Assembly: GCF_000321225.1 (NCBI RefSeq)
Contig: NW_004450328.1
Span: 3,622,056-3,686,055, forward strand
Length of the DNA: 64,000 nucleotides
Direction: 5' to 3'
DNA from: Odobenus rosmarus divergens
Lineage: Eukaryota > Chordata > Mammalia > Carnivora > Odobenidae
Every line of letters starts with the position of its first letter. Positions within the stretch are counted from its first letter, which is position 1. Shown here piece by piece: positions 21,237 through 31,850 of the stretch. The notes under the pieces are model-generated. The model made no database searches, had not been told where the DNA came from, and was given only the letters and a program-made list of their open reading frames with translations. A program made the translations under genes and the position numbers.

Positions 21237-21718
21237 TAAAAACCTTTTTGGGGGGCGCCTGGGTGGCTCAGTTGGTTAAGCGACTGCCTTAGGCTCAGGT
21301 CATGATCCTGGAGTCCCGGGATCGCGTCCCGCATCGGGCTCCCTCATCAGCAGGGAATCTGCTTCTCCCTCTGACCTTCTTCCCTCTCGTGCTCTCTATC
21401 TCTTATTCTCTCTCTCTCTCAAATAAATAAATAAAATCTTAAAAAAAAAATTCCATACTGCTGTAACTTTCCTATAAAAAAAAAAAACCTTTTTGGGGGT
21501 GACTGGGTGGCTTAGTCTGTTTAGCCTTCAGCTCTTGATTTAGGTTCCGGTCACAATCTCAGGGATCGAGCCCCAAGTCAGTCTTCATGCTCAGTGTGGA
21601 GTCGGCTGGAGATTCTCTCCTCTCTCTCTGCCGCTCTGCCCCCTCCCCACTCACACACGCCCTCTCTAAAATAATAAATAAATAAATAATCTTTAAAAAC
21701 AACAAAAAAACCTTTTTG
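21237..21718 (+). repeat. Two CAN SINEs sharing one target motif
   Basis: SINE 21252-21450 and an older-subtype SINE 21498-21707 are both forward. AAAACCTTTTTGG-type sequence appears before the first, between them (near 21484) and after the second (near 21706). This suggests that the second insertion reused the duplicated target of the first, or that a segment was duplicated. Confidence 0.85.
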
Positions 21719-21719
21719 G

Positions 21720-22230
21720 ATGACAATGAATCTAAGGATTAAACTAGGAAGAATCAACATTTTTAATGTCTTCCCATTCAGGTACATGGTATGTCTCCAT
21801 TCAGTTAGGGTTTATAACCTTCAGGATGATACCATTTTTTCATATATGTTTTGAATGTTTCTTGTGAGGTTTACTTCTTCATAGTTTATGGGTTTTGTTG
21901 TTACTATGAATGGAACTCCTTTGTCCCCCAAGTGGGTTTTCTAGTTTGTTATTGCAGTACGCAGGAAATATTCTAATTTTGGACCTCAGTGTATTATCTG
22001 TAAAAGGATAGAACTACTCAATAAAAGGTTTCCACGATGAAATAACTATGGGCTAAACAAAGATAAATAGATTTGTTCATTGTTGGACTTATCAATGACT
22101 TTAATACACTTTTGATCACCAACAATCCCCAAGAAGAGCACAGGGAATTTCCTGTACTTCCTTGACCAGGGAACGCTTTGTCAGGACATTCTGAAAATAT
22201 ACATTGGGAAACAACGCAGCCAAAGACCCT
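21720..22230 (-). repeat. LINE-1 ORF2-like remnant on the minus strand
   Basis: GGAAGAATCAACATTTTTAA followed by GTCTTCCCATTCAGGTACAT and later TATGAATGGAACTCCTTTG resemble the reverse complement of LINE-1 ORF2. It is degenerate and not coding. Confidence 0.55.
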
Positions 22231-22347
22231 TCTAGTTTCTAATCTGTCAATCTAGGGGTCTCCACTGAACCTTACCCCATGCCCAAACTCCCACTCCCTT
22301 TCCCCCAACCAAAAAACAGAAGACAGCCCAGTGTCAAAGTGAAATGC

Positions 22348-22551
22348 TTTAATGAGTGTTACTCAGAACCACACGTGTCTCTCAACAGCGCTGCCCACCT
22401 CCATTGTCCCCAGCTCTTTGTTGGCAAGGAGAGCTAGCTGCCTGGGGGGGGCAGGGATCTGGAGTCTAAAGAGTGAGCTGGGGCAGAGAGGTTCAGGAGA
22501 CACCCTGTGAGGTCTGGGCTCTTGGGAGTGAGCTGGAGGGGGCGACGGGCC
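22348..22551 (-). other. ZNF668: ZNF668 3' UTR with ATTAAA poly-A signal
   Basis: Minus-strand sequence after the ZNF668 stop contains ATTAAA at 22348-22353, a common poly-A signal variant. The 3' UTR is therefore inferred to be about 220 nt. Confidence 0.7.
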
Positions 22552-24967
22552 TCACGCGGGTCCCTCTTCAGGCATTCCTAGCAAAGCCACAAGGGGCTCG
22601 AGGGGCGTGGGGGTCCCAATGGGCACAGGGTGGGTGCGCTCGTGCTTGCGCAGGTCGCTGGCACTCAAGAAGGCCTTGGGGCAGTGGGAGCAGGTGTAGG
22701 GGCGCACAGAGCTGTGAGTGCGGCTGTGTTTGCGAAGCCCTGCTCGGTCAGAGAAGCTCTTGCCGCACTGGGTGCAGGGAAAGGGCCGGAGCTCTGGGTG
22801 TGAGCGCTCATGCCGTCGCAGCAACGTCAGCGTGGAGAACGTCTCCTTGCACTCCCGGCACACAAATTGCGGTGGCTTCTCATCATTCTCCTCGCCCCCG
22901 ACCTCGCCTGCTCCCCCCAAGGGACCAGGAGCCTCCCCAACCCCAGCATCTTGGCACTCCACATGTTCCACCGTCATGCCCACCACTTGCCACTGGGTGG
23001 CCATCACACCACCTGATTCCGGGGGCAGCCCCAGCAGCCCTGCTGGGGGGTCCCCTAGCCCTGCACCTGCTGCCGGGGCCGCGGGGCCCTCGCCTGCCAC
23101 GCTGACTGGCAGTGCCAGCCCCACTACCAGCTCCTGCTGTGGGGGCGCCCCTGCGGCCTCGCTACTTCGATGGGTCCGCTCATGCTTCCTCAGGCTTGAT
23201 GATACCACGAAGGACTTCCCGCAGGCGTTACAGTGGAAGGGGCGCTCGCCCGAGTGCACCCGGCTGTGCTTAGTGAGACTGGCTCGCTCGGCGAAGGCTC
23301 GCCCACACTCCTCACAGCGGAAGGGCCGCTGGCCCGAGTGCACCAACGCATGGCGCTTGAGGTCCCAAGACGCCACAAACGTCTTGTCACACTGCAGGCA
23401 CTTGAACGGCCGGTCACCCGTGTGCACCCGCCGGTGCATGGCCAGGTCTGCGGGCTGCCGGAAGTCTTTGCCGCACTTCTCGCAGCGATAAGGCTTCACG
23501 CCCTCGTGCGCCCGCTGGTGGCGCCGGAAGCTCGAGGGGTCGGAGAACATGCGGCCGCAACGCGGGCACAGGAAGGGCTTCTCGCCGGAGTGGGTGCGCT
23601 CGTGGCTCTGGTAGGAGCTGAGCTGCGTGAAGCCCTTGCCACAGGCTGGACAGCGATAGGGCTTCTGAGCCGCATGGATGCGCTGGTGGCACGTGAGCGA
23701 GGATGAGCGGGAGAAGCTCTTGCCACACTCTGAGCAGAGGAAGGGGCGCTCACCGGTATGGGACCTGTGGAGGACGGAGGACCGGATGTGAAGGTGGCAG
23801 GCCTATCACCTGACCCCTGCTGCCTGTCTGCCCTGTACAGTAGGGGCTCCTAACATCCTCGGGGACCACAGGGCTGCACCCCGGAGTCAGAAACCTTCAG
23901 GCTGGGTGTCTAGATCCCAGATAAGACCCCCTCTCTGCACACCAAAGGCCAGGCTCCACTCCCACCTACGGGCCTCCACCAGAGATCCTCTGGGTGGCAC
24001 GACTTCCGGCCCTGCCCCCTATCCAGCTGTCCAGGGACCCAGGCCAGTTAGATCCCAGCGGAATCCTCCAGGGCTGGCTTCCAACGCAGTCTGCCCCGCC
24101 CCCCGCCCAAGCTGGGGCACCCGCTTCTCGCGTTCTTTCACTCGGCTCTCCCTACAGCCCCGCCCCCCTCACCTTCCATTGGCTCTTTTCACTCTTTGAG
24201 ACTCAACCCCTGTTCCCATTGGTCACAGGGCAGCCTTGCCCCACCTCCGCCCCACTGGCCGGCTCTTCCCGAAGCTCTTCCCAGCCGGGATCACCCACAG
24301 CACAGCGCCCTCACCGCTCGTGGTTGCGCAGGTCCTTGAGCTCCGCGTAAGCCTTGCCGCAGCGCTCGCAGCCGTATGGCCGCAGGCCCGCGTGCGTGCG
24401 CCGGTGTTTGCGGAACACCGAAGGGTCGGCGAAGCTCTTGCCGCAGTCGGCGCAAGCGTAGGGCCGCTCGCCCGTGTGACCACGCTGGTGAATCTTGAGC
24501 TTGGAGAGCGCGCCGTAGGCCTTGGGGCAGTGAGCGCAGCGGAAGGGCAGCTCGCCAGCGTGCGAGGCCAGGTGCACGCGCAGGCACACGGGCTGCATGA
24601 AGCGGCGGCCACACTCGGGGCAAGGGAAGGGCTTTTCGCCAGTGTGGCTGCGGCCGTGACTGCGCAGCTCGGGTGCCGTCTTGTAGGCCTTGGGGCACAG
24701 CGGGCATGCATAAGGCCGAGGCTTAGCCGATGCACCAGACACCTTGTCCCCGCCAGCATCCTCTGCTTTGGGTTCTGTCTCCGGCTTCAGCTTCGCTTCC
24801 GCCACCTCCTCTGCGCAGTCTACAGGACCGTGTGTGGCAGCGTGACGTGCTGCCCTAGGCGCATTTGGAAATGTCTTAGTACAGGACAGGCACTTGTAGC
24901 GGCGACCCGAACGCTTGTAGCCGGGGGCGGGGGCGGAGGACCGGACCTCCGCAGACTCCACCTCCAT
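22552..24967 (-). CDS. ZNF668: Zinc finger protein 668, 16 C2H2 fingers
   Basis: Coding exons on the minus strand: 24967-24315 and 23764-22552, joined in phase 2 (GAG CG|G TCC). This gives 621 aa, against 619 that I remember for human. The start has a strong context (GCCATGG). Fingers 1-6 are in the first exon and 7-16 in the second; the intron falls in the His end of finger 6 ([11 protein letters not shown]). Fingers 1-13 form two tandem groups with TGEKP-type linkers, followed by an Ala/Gly/Pro-rich linker (about residues 425-525) and fingers 14-16. All paired Cys and His residues appear intact. No KRAB or SCAN domain is seen. Known role from memory: nuclear DNA-binding protein reported to stabilise p53 and act in DNA repair. 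The antisense strand has long open frames that are by-products of GC-rich codons. Confidence 0.97.
23765..24314 (-). other. ZNF668: ZNF668 coding intron
   Basis: A 550-bp intron between the two coding exons, with GTGAGG donor and CCTCCACAG acceptor on the minus strand. No further feature was seen. Confidence 0.85.
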
Positions 24968-27792
24968 GGCTCCAATGGGCGGAACTTCTCTAGGAAAGAC
25001 GCAAAGTTAGACTCAAGCCACATGCCTTTGCGGTTCTCCAAGGCCTCTCCTTCCTAAGGTCTCAAAGGGGGGCTCTGAATTATCTGCATTTCCCTCACCA
25101 GGGATGGCCATATCTTTCCTTCTAAACATTCCTGGCTCTTACACTCTGCTCTCGAGTTTCCTCTCTGGTCTGTTCATTGATGAAAGAAGTTGGACCAGGT
25201 AACCTCAGAGGGGCCAAGAGAGGTTGGCGTCATCAAAATATCCACCTGTACTTCTCTCCCCAGCCTCTGGGCTTCTTCAAATGCTGTAGCATTCCCAGAA
25301 GGCCCAGGTTCCATCCATCTCACCATCTTCCTTCTTCAGCTCAGAGGCTAAGGCCTTGTGCCAGGGCACAGGGTCCTATGCAGGGCTGCAGACACAGAGG
25401 CTATCTGGATGTGGGTCTGGCCTGAAGGTTGCCAAGTGCCCAGGGGAGACAGAGGTAGGTCCAGAAGAAGGCAGAATTAGTGGGCTAACTGGTAATTGGC
25501 ACCGTCTGTCTGAAGCGATAGGTCCCCAGTGTATGTAGTTTGTCTTTCCCCTCTGGTTAGTCAGAGGCAGCAACTGTTTGCACACAATTCTGGCCTTGCA
25601 CAGCTGGAGGGGACTCCACCCCAGGCAGGAATCCTGGTCCGCCCTCTGCTCTGGAATTGCTGTTGGGCTCCTGTTCCCAAAGCTCTGGTAATGGGGAACT
25701 CATTACCCTCAAGGCAGCTTGGGCCATTGCTAGCAGTTAGAAGTGTCTCAGTCATAATCAATATGTCTGATTTAGCCTGGCCTCCTGGGGCACCCGCTCT
25801 AGTTAGGCCCCTTCTTTCTCATTCAGTGCTTGGACAACCTCCACCCAGCTGCTCCTGGGGATCATGGCTGGGAGGAAATAGGATTAATGGCTGCATTAGT
25901 CTTAACACCAGCTCATCCTCCCAAGGGGATGAAAAGAAGAGGATTATGGGCAGATCCACTTAGGGAGTACTCAGCAGCAGCTGCTGGGGGCGGCCAGTGT
26001 GAGGGGGTAAGGATGCTGCCATAGGCAGGGGAGGGAGCCAGGTGGGTCCAGAAGCTAGGCTGGGAAGAAGGAGACCCGAGTCTAGTGCTCCTTTCTAGGC
26101 CTGTTTCTTCATCTGTATACCTCAGGGGTTGGTGGCTTCCAAGTTATGACCCACAGGAGCCCTTGGGGTAAGTGGCAAGGGCTGCATCTTTAGAGTCAGT
26201 ACCCTTATGCCCAGTGGCCCTGCCCCAGTCCCCTGCCCCTAGACACATAATATGCTTTGTGTTCAGGCAGCCAGAATCTTCTTCATAAAGTATCATGTCA
26301 TACTTTGTCCCCTGCTCAATAACTTTCCATGACTTCCATCACACCATGCAAGCTCCCAGGTCCCTCCTGGCTGTTACAAATCCCACCAATCCTTCCTTTG
26401 AGCCCCACTTCCCCAGGATGCTCTTCCTGCATCTCCCCTATGGTTTTTGGCCCCAATCCCACACAACTCTGTTCTAACCTCAGCTCGTTCCCCTGCCCCC
26501 CCCCACACACTTTTCCCACCAAGTGCTGGGGCTGGAAGGTGAGTTAAAGGGCATGAGGCCTAACCTTCCCCGTGGCTTGAATTCCCCCTAGAAATTCCAG
26601 CGGATTCTTCCCTATCTCTAGATGAGGCAGTCACTACCTCCTTTCCAGACCATCTCTGGATAGTCTGATAAAGTTTCCCTTTAATAAAAATTATAGCTTC
26701 TATAGCACTTGCTAAATAAAAGGCAGTATCCTAAGCTCTTTACATGTATTAACTCAAACTTCACGTCAACACCACGAGAAGAGTTCTATTACATAGATTC
26801 CTTTTCTACAGAGAAGGAAACTGAGGCCCAGAGAAACAATGTAGCACTGTGATTAAGTGTCCCATCTCTGAGGCCAAACTGCCTGGCTTCCAATCTTCCC
26901 TCATTCACTTCCTAGCTGTGACCTTGTGCTATGGTACCTCGATTTTCTCATCTGAAAAATGGAGGTAATAATAGTACTTACTTCACAGTGTTGGTTGAGT
27001 TATATGAATAACTGCCCTCAATTATTGAGAGTCTTCTTAGAGCCAGACACTTTGCTGAGCGTGCTACCTTATTTCTCTCACAGCTTCCTGAGCTAGAGAT
27101 TCTTGTCCTCATTTTACAAACAAATGAACTGAGGTTCCAAGAGGTTTAGTGACTAGCCCATGGTCACAAAGCTAGACTCACAGCTGGGACTTGAATTCAG
27201 GTGTTTAACTTGCCTTGAGTTACTGGGATCTTTATCAGCTGTCTGGGCCCCGCAGACTTGTCTGCTGCCTGGGCCTGCCCTACGCTGACCAGAACCCAGA
27301 GTTCAGGCCACATCTTCATGTTCTCTCATCCCTGTGGAACTGCCTTGAGACCAGAACCAGCAGCCTTTATGTTTCTGTTTCCCTCTCAGAGGGCTTGACC
27401 CCTGGGTTCCAAGCTCTGGGCTTCAGTGTTCCTATCTGTGAACCAGAAATCAGATAGCTGGGGGTGTACATCTCTCCTCCTAAAGCACTTCCTTGGGGGA
27501 AAAGGTAGGGAAGCACCAGGTTGGTTGCAGCAGGTGTCCAGCTCCATGAAGAGCAGGGGACCATGTAGGCTAGGCCCCTATCTAAAATCCCACCATTAGG
27601 TCCTCACTTCATTGTTTACCAAGGACTCTTCCACCCACCACTCTCTAGACTGATGTTTCTCCAAGTCAGGTCTGTGAACACCCTGCGTGAGAATAATCAT
27701 CCAGAGAGTATGGGGCTGGACTCAGAAATCTGTACTTTAAACAGGCTCTTGGGGTCATGACAGCCAACACTTAACACTTAAGAACCAAAGAC

Positions 27793-27965
27793 ATGGGTGC
27801 CTGGGTGGCTCAGATGGTTAAGCATCTGCCTTTGGCTCAGGTCATGATCCCAGAGTCCTGGGATCGAGTCCCACATCGGGCTCCCTGCTCCTTGGGAGCC
27901 TGCTTCTCCCTCTGCCTCTCTCTCTCTGTCTCTCATGAATAAATAAATAAAATCTTAAAAAACAA
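27793..27965 (+). repeat. CAN SINE
   Basis: Forward SINE GGTGCCTGGGTGGCTCAG through CATGAATAAATAAATAAAAT. It is followed by an AAAC repeat and ACCAAAGACAT, which also stands before the element (AACCAAAGACAT), so a TSD is present. Confidence 0.93.
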
Positions 27966-28367
27966 ACAAACAAACAAACTCCAAAAAGAACCAAAGACAT
28001 ATCCTTAGGTCTTCACAAAGCTTCTAGGACAGAGGCATTTTTACTAGGCCTCTCTTCAGATATGGAGATTCACCCCCCCACCCCCACCCCCCACCCCCGC
28101 CCCGTAAGGGAAAACACTTGTATAAGGATACCAAGCTAGTCAAGAGGCCAGACTCAAATCCAAGTCTTCAGGCCCCTGGGCTGGGTTCTTTCTCTACCAG
28201 TCTGTATTTACTTCAGGTTTATGAGCCAAATCAGGAGATTTTCCACTGCTCCTAGAACAAAGACCTGTATCTTTTCCATGTGGAAGGCTACCTCACCTCC
28301 CACTCCTCTTTGTGGTCTTACGAGGCTCCACCCACACAGGCTCCCTTTCTTTTCCAAAAGAGCTATG

Positions 28368-28566
28368 GGGCGCCTGGGTGGCTCAATTGGTTAAGCATCT
28401 GCCTTTGGCTCAGGTCATGATCCCAGGGTCTTGGGATCGAGCCCCGCATTCAGCTCCCTGCTCACCGGGAAGCCTGCTTCTCCCTTTGCCCCTCCACCTG
28501 CTTGTGCTTTCCCTCTCTCTCTGTCAAATAAATGAATAAAATCTTAAAAAAAAAAAAAAAAAAAAG
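28368..28566 (+). repeat. CAN SINE
   Basis: Forward SINE beginning GGGGCGCCTGGGTGGCTCAA and ending in about 20 A. Confidence 0.93.
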
Positions 28567-28727
28567 CGAAAATCCTTCCCACCTCAGGGCCTTTGTAGTA
28601 GTGGCTCCCTCCGCCAGGACCACTGTTCCCCAAAGATCATTGTGTAGCTATCTCTTTGATTTCATTTGGGCCTCAGCCCCCTGTCACCTCCTCAAAGTAG
28701 GCTTTCCTGACCACTTTTCCTTCTCTT

Positions 28728-28907
28728 TTTTTTTAAATTTTATTTATTTATGTGAGAGAGAGAGAGCATGAGAGGGGGGACGGTCAGAGAGAGAGAAGCA
28801 GACTCCCTGCTGGGTAGGGAGCCTGATGTGGGACTCGATCCTGGGACCCCAGGATCATGACCTGAGCAGAAGGCAGTCGCTTAACCAACTGAGCCACCCA
28901 GGCGCCC
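28728..28907 (-). repeat. CAN SINE
   Basis: Reverse SINE from TTTTTTTTAAATTTTATTTA to GAGCCACCCAGGCGCCCC. It splits an older repeat that resumes as CTCCTGACTACC (compare TTCCTGACCACT before it). Confidence 0.92.
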
Positions 28908-29009
28908 CTCCTGACTACCTTTCTTAATGCTGTTTGTATTCTTGCTAATCACTATCCCCTCCTCTTTAGTTTCCCAAATGGTGCTCATTAAGATAACATT
29001 CCCTGCAAG

Positions 29010-29320
29010 CTTACCACGGGCCAGGTCTCATTCTTTGCATTTCGTGGGTACTCCTCAAGCTAAGCCTCACAACTGCCTAGAAATTTCTTATGGACTGAAT
29101 GCACGCATGCATGGAGGATATAACAAGAGGGTGGACATCTACAGGCCAGGAAGAGAGTCCTCACCAGGAACTGAATTGGCCAGCATCTTGATCTTGGACT
29201 TCCCAGCCTCCAGAACTGTGAGAAATAAATTTCTGTTGTTTAAGCCCCTTCAGTCTCTGTGGGGTTTTATTGTTGTTGTTGTTGTTGTTATGCATAGCCT
29301 GAACAGACTAAGTTAAACAG
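29010..29320 (+). repeat. Old LTR-type repeat remnant
   Basis: Phrases GAATTGGCCAGCATCTTGAT and CCAGAACTGTGAGAAATAAA are typical of the 3' half of a MaLR-type LTR, as I remember it. A (TTG)n tract at about 29270-29291 interrupts it. It is non-coding and of old retroviral origin. Confidence 0.6.
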
Positions 29321-29940
29321 TATTATTTCCGCCATTTTACAGACAAGGATACTGAGGCACACAGACATGACATCGCGGCCACAGCCAGTATTCAAAGCCA
29401 GGTGGTCTGGCTCTCAAACTTCTGCTTTCAGTCCTGATTGTTGCTTTGGTGCACTTACACATCTTATGGCTGGATTATTAATTCTCTGTCTCCAGCACCA
29501 GGGTCTAGGCTGGCAAAGAGCCAGGAACCTTCATTTTTTTGGTATCCTCTACACCTAGAACTGTGGCTGATGCCCCAAAACAAAGTGAATGAATCAACCT
29601 CTGAAAGAGAACTCAAACCCAGGTCTATTGCCTCTGCCTCCTCCATAGTAGAAGTTTGTGAGAATTTCTGTAAACAACTATTTATTAACTGAATTTCTCT
29701 GCCTTTCCAAGTTCACAAGGTCCAAATATCACCCAGTATCCTACAGTGGGTTCATTGCTCTGGTGAGGGAGGCTTGTCTTTGCTTCACTACTGGCTTAGG
29801 AGGGAGATGCAGGCCTGTGGCCTGAACACGCTGTAAATGCCAGAGATGCATTGATTTCATTCCCAGACAGCTTAGGCTAGGACCCTGTGAGCTGGGATGA
29901 GGTAAAAAAAGAATTACTTTTTATCCCCCCTGCACCTTGG

Positions 29941-30014
29941 TGTAAACAAGTAGACATCAATAAGGCCTCCCCATGTGTAAACAACTAGACATCAATAAGG
30001 CCTCACCGGCCATG
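29941..30014 (+). repeat. 35-bp tandem duplication
   Basis: TGTAAACAAGTAGACATCAA and its continuation through CATG (29941-29975) is repeated at 29976-30014 with small changes (ACAACT for ACAAGT and a short insertion). Confidence 0.9.
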
Positions 30015-30633
30015 AGACCTGGTGAGATGGTGAATGGGGAACTGTAAACCGTGCAGAAGTGAGGGCTAATCATCTCCTAGGCCTCCAAGCTGGTCAGTTC
30101 ACAACCTAATCCTAACCTACTTTTTCAGCCTCAGCTCCAGCGGCAGTGTCCCCCTCCCAACAGCAAACTAAGCCCCAGCCTCAATTCTCAAACTTTCTCA
30201 CCTAAATGCATCTCCACTTGCAGTTCTCTCTGCCTCGGGAGCTCTTGCTTACCTTCTCCCATGGGAAAAACTCTTTTGCATCCTTCAAATACCCCCTTCC
30301 TCAGTGCCCTCAAGAATGCTTAATAGGCAGTAGAGGTAAGGACGCCACGGCGCTCTGGGCCTCAGTTTTCTCATCAGTAAAATGGGATCTCTCAGGTACG
30401 TGGGAGTTTGAAGGGCTTTAAGGCCTAGGACGCGCTGAAAAGGGGCCTAGAGCTGCAGAAACCCTGCGCCTCCAGCTCCCAGCAACTATCTACACGTCGG
30501 CGCCCCCACCAGACAGCCCCGCAGGGCAGATCCCTGGGCTGACTCGTCTCGGAAGGCTGGGAAAACGTGGCCTCGGAGAACGAGTCAGGAAGGAGTGAAC
30601 GAAGAATGAGAGATGAACAAATGAATGGGCCAA

Positions 30634-30920
30634 GGGCCGGACGCTGGACAAAGGCCTCTAAGATGGCGTTCTCTAGGACCGCGGGAGGGGCGACTAGCAC
30701 CTCGGCCGGGGAGGGGTGCCGCCGGCGCCGGGGACCTTGTTAGGCGGGCCGCGCGCCTGGGACAAAAGCCCGCAACATGGCGGGCTCTAGGACCCCCAAG
30801 GCCCGCACCGTGCGAGGCTGGCAGCCGCGCCGGCCGAGCCCAGGAGTCCGCAGCAGACGGCCCGCGGGGACAACCGGCGGGTTCTAGGACCCGCTGGGCC
30901 GGAGCCCGCCGGCGCCCTCC
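30634..30920 (+). repeat. Three diverged about 110-bp repeats in the ZNF668 CpG region
   Basis: Each unit has GGACAAA or GGACAA, then (in units 1 and 2) an ATGGCG, then TCTAGGACC. Copies of TCTAGGACC end at about 30680, 30794 and 30891. Units 1 and 2 share GGACAAAGGCC / GGACAAAAGCC and AAGATGGCG / AACATGGCG. A further GCTAGGACC is at 31157-31165. This looks like an old diverged minisatellite carrying YY1-like ATGGCG elements. Confidence 0.7.
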
Positions 30921-31071
30921 CGGGGCCGCACTCCTCCCGCCCCGCCCGCTCTGCTCGCGCCAGGCCAACTCCATCCGTCCTCTGCACCCACAGGGAAACT
31001 GAGGCCTCTCGGACTGCGTCCGCGCTGGGGCGGCCCGGGGGTCCCCGCGGCTTCCCGCCGGCATTTCCTAC

Positions 31072-31850
31072 CTTAACGAACTTGGGTTGGCCCCGTGGCG
31101 TCAGCGGCAGCTGCTCTCGCCGACGGAGCCCGGGACACTGCCAGGGAGGGGCAGGCGCTAGGACCCAGTGGGGGGAGGGGGAAGGCGGGGCCGGCAAGCG
31201 GAAGTGGGCGGGAGCTTTTCCCGCCCGGGAGGAAGGCAAAGTTGACCCGAGCAATGCAGGCGAAGGTGGCAGAGAGACATCTTGCAAGGGTTCTCTGTGG
31301 GTGCTAATGACAGGGGACGCCACACAGGTTTACGGTATACACCGGGCTATTGCTAGCTTGGGGCCAGGTCACCAGGAAGAAGGCGGGAAGACAGAAGGGC
31401 CATAGCAAGCTTTGTAGTACCCAAATCCGCTTATATTCCACCACATTTCCCTCAGCAAGGAGTGAATGAAACTCCCTCCATCTGTCTTGGGAAGGTTTTC
31501 AGGGAGCTCCACGAAAAGTGTCACTAAAGTGCCGAGGCCAGAGCAGCAGAACGCATTTTTTCCTCGTCTGCTTTCAGCCAATATGCACCGGAACAATTTT
31601 CGCAGCTCTTGCCGGAAGTGTGGCTAAGACTAGTGGCAAAACAACCCAGCGCTTTGACCCCCTTGGGCGGGGTCACAGTCCCGTTTCAGCTACCTCTCCC
31701 TTAGCCCCGGAAGTGTGTCTGTGTAGAACCGCTGCTTGGAGGCGGCACAGGAAGTGTTCTCGAGGCAGAGCTTTCGAGGGGAACCTTTTGCGCCTAGGAC
31801 ACTTCCTGTTTCCTAGTAACAATAGGAAGTGTCCGCGGAGCTGGGGGTAG
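31072..31850 (-). promoter_or_regulatory. ZNF668: Bidirectional ZNF668/ZNF646 CpG-type promoter with ETS motifs
   Basis: CpG-rich sequence between the two head-to-head genes. GGAAGTG, the core of ETS/GABP sites, occurs at 31200-31206, 31614-31620, 31709-31715, 31750-31756 and 31825-31831, and in reverse (CACTTCC) at 31800-31806. No TATA box was seen. The ZNF668 noncoding first exon probably ends at 31072 on the minus strand (AAG|GTAGGA). Confidence 0.6.

Larger units (their letters stand above)
24968..31071 (-). other. ZNF668: ZNF668 5' intron, about 6 kb, rich in old repeats
   Basis: The acceptor CTTTCCTAG lies at 24990 on the minus strand, so 5' UTR 24989-24968 precedes the ATG. The likely donor is AAG|GTAGGA at 31072/31071. 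Within the intron: MIR-like elements (about 26810-26960 and 27000-27210), SINEs at 27793-27965, 28368-28566 and 28728-28907, an LTR-type 3' remnant at about 29010-29310 containing a (TTG)n tract, a C-rich tract at 28071-28104, a 35-bp tandem duplication at 29941-30014 and a CpG-rich repeated block from 30630. An additional alternative noncoding exon cannot be excluded. Confidence 0.65.

Noticed and set aside
22473..24759. Open frames antisense or out of frame to ZNF668
   Set aside because: They come from the regular C2H2 codon pattern and GC-rich codons; no independent support.
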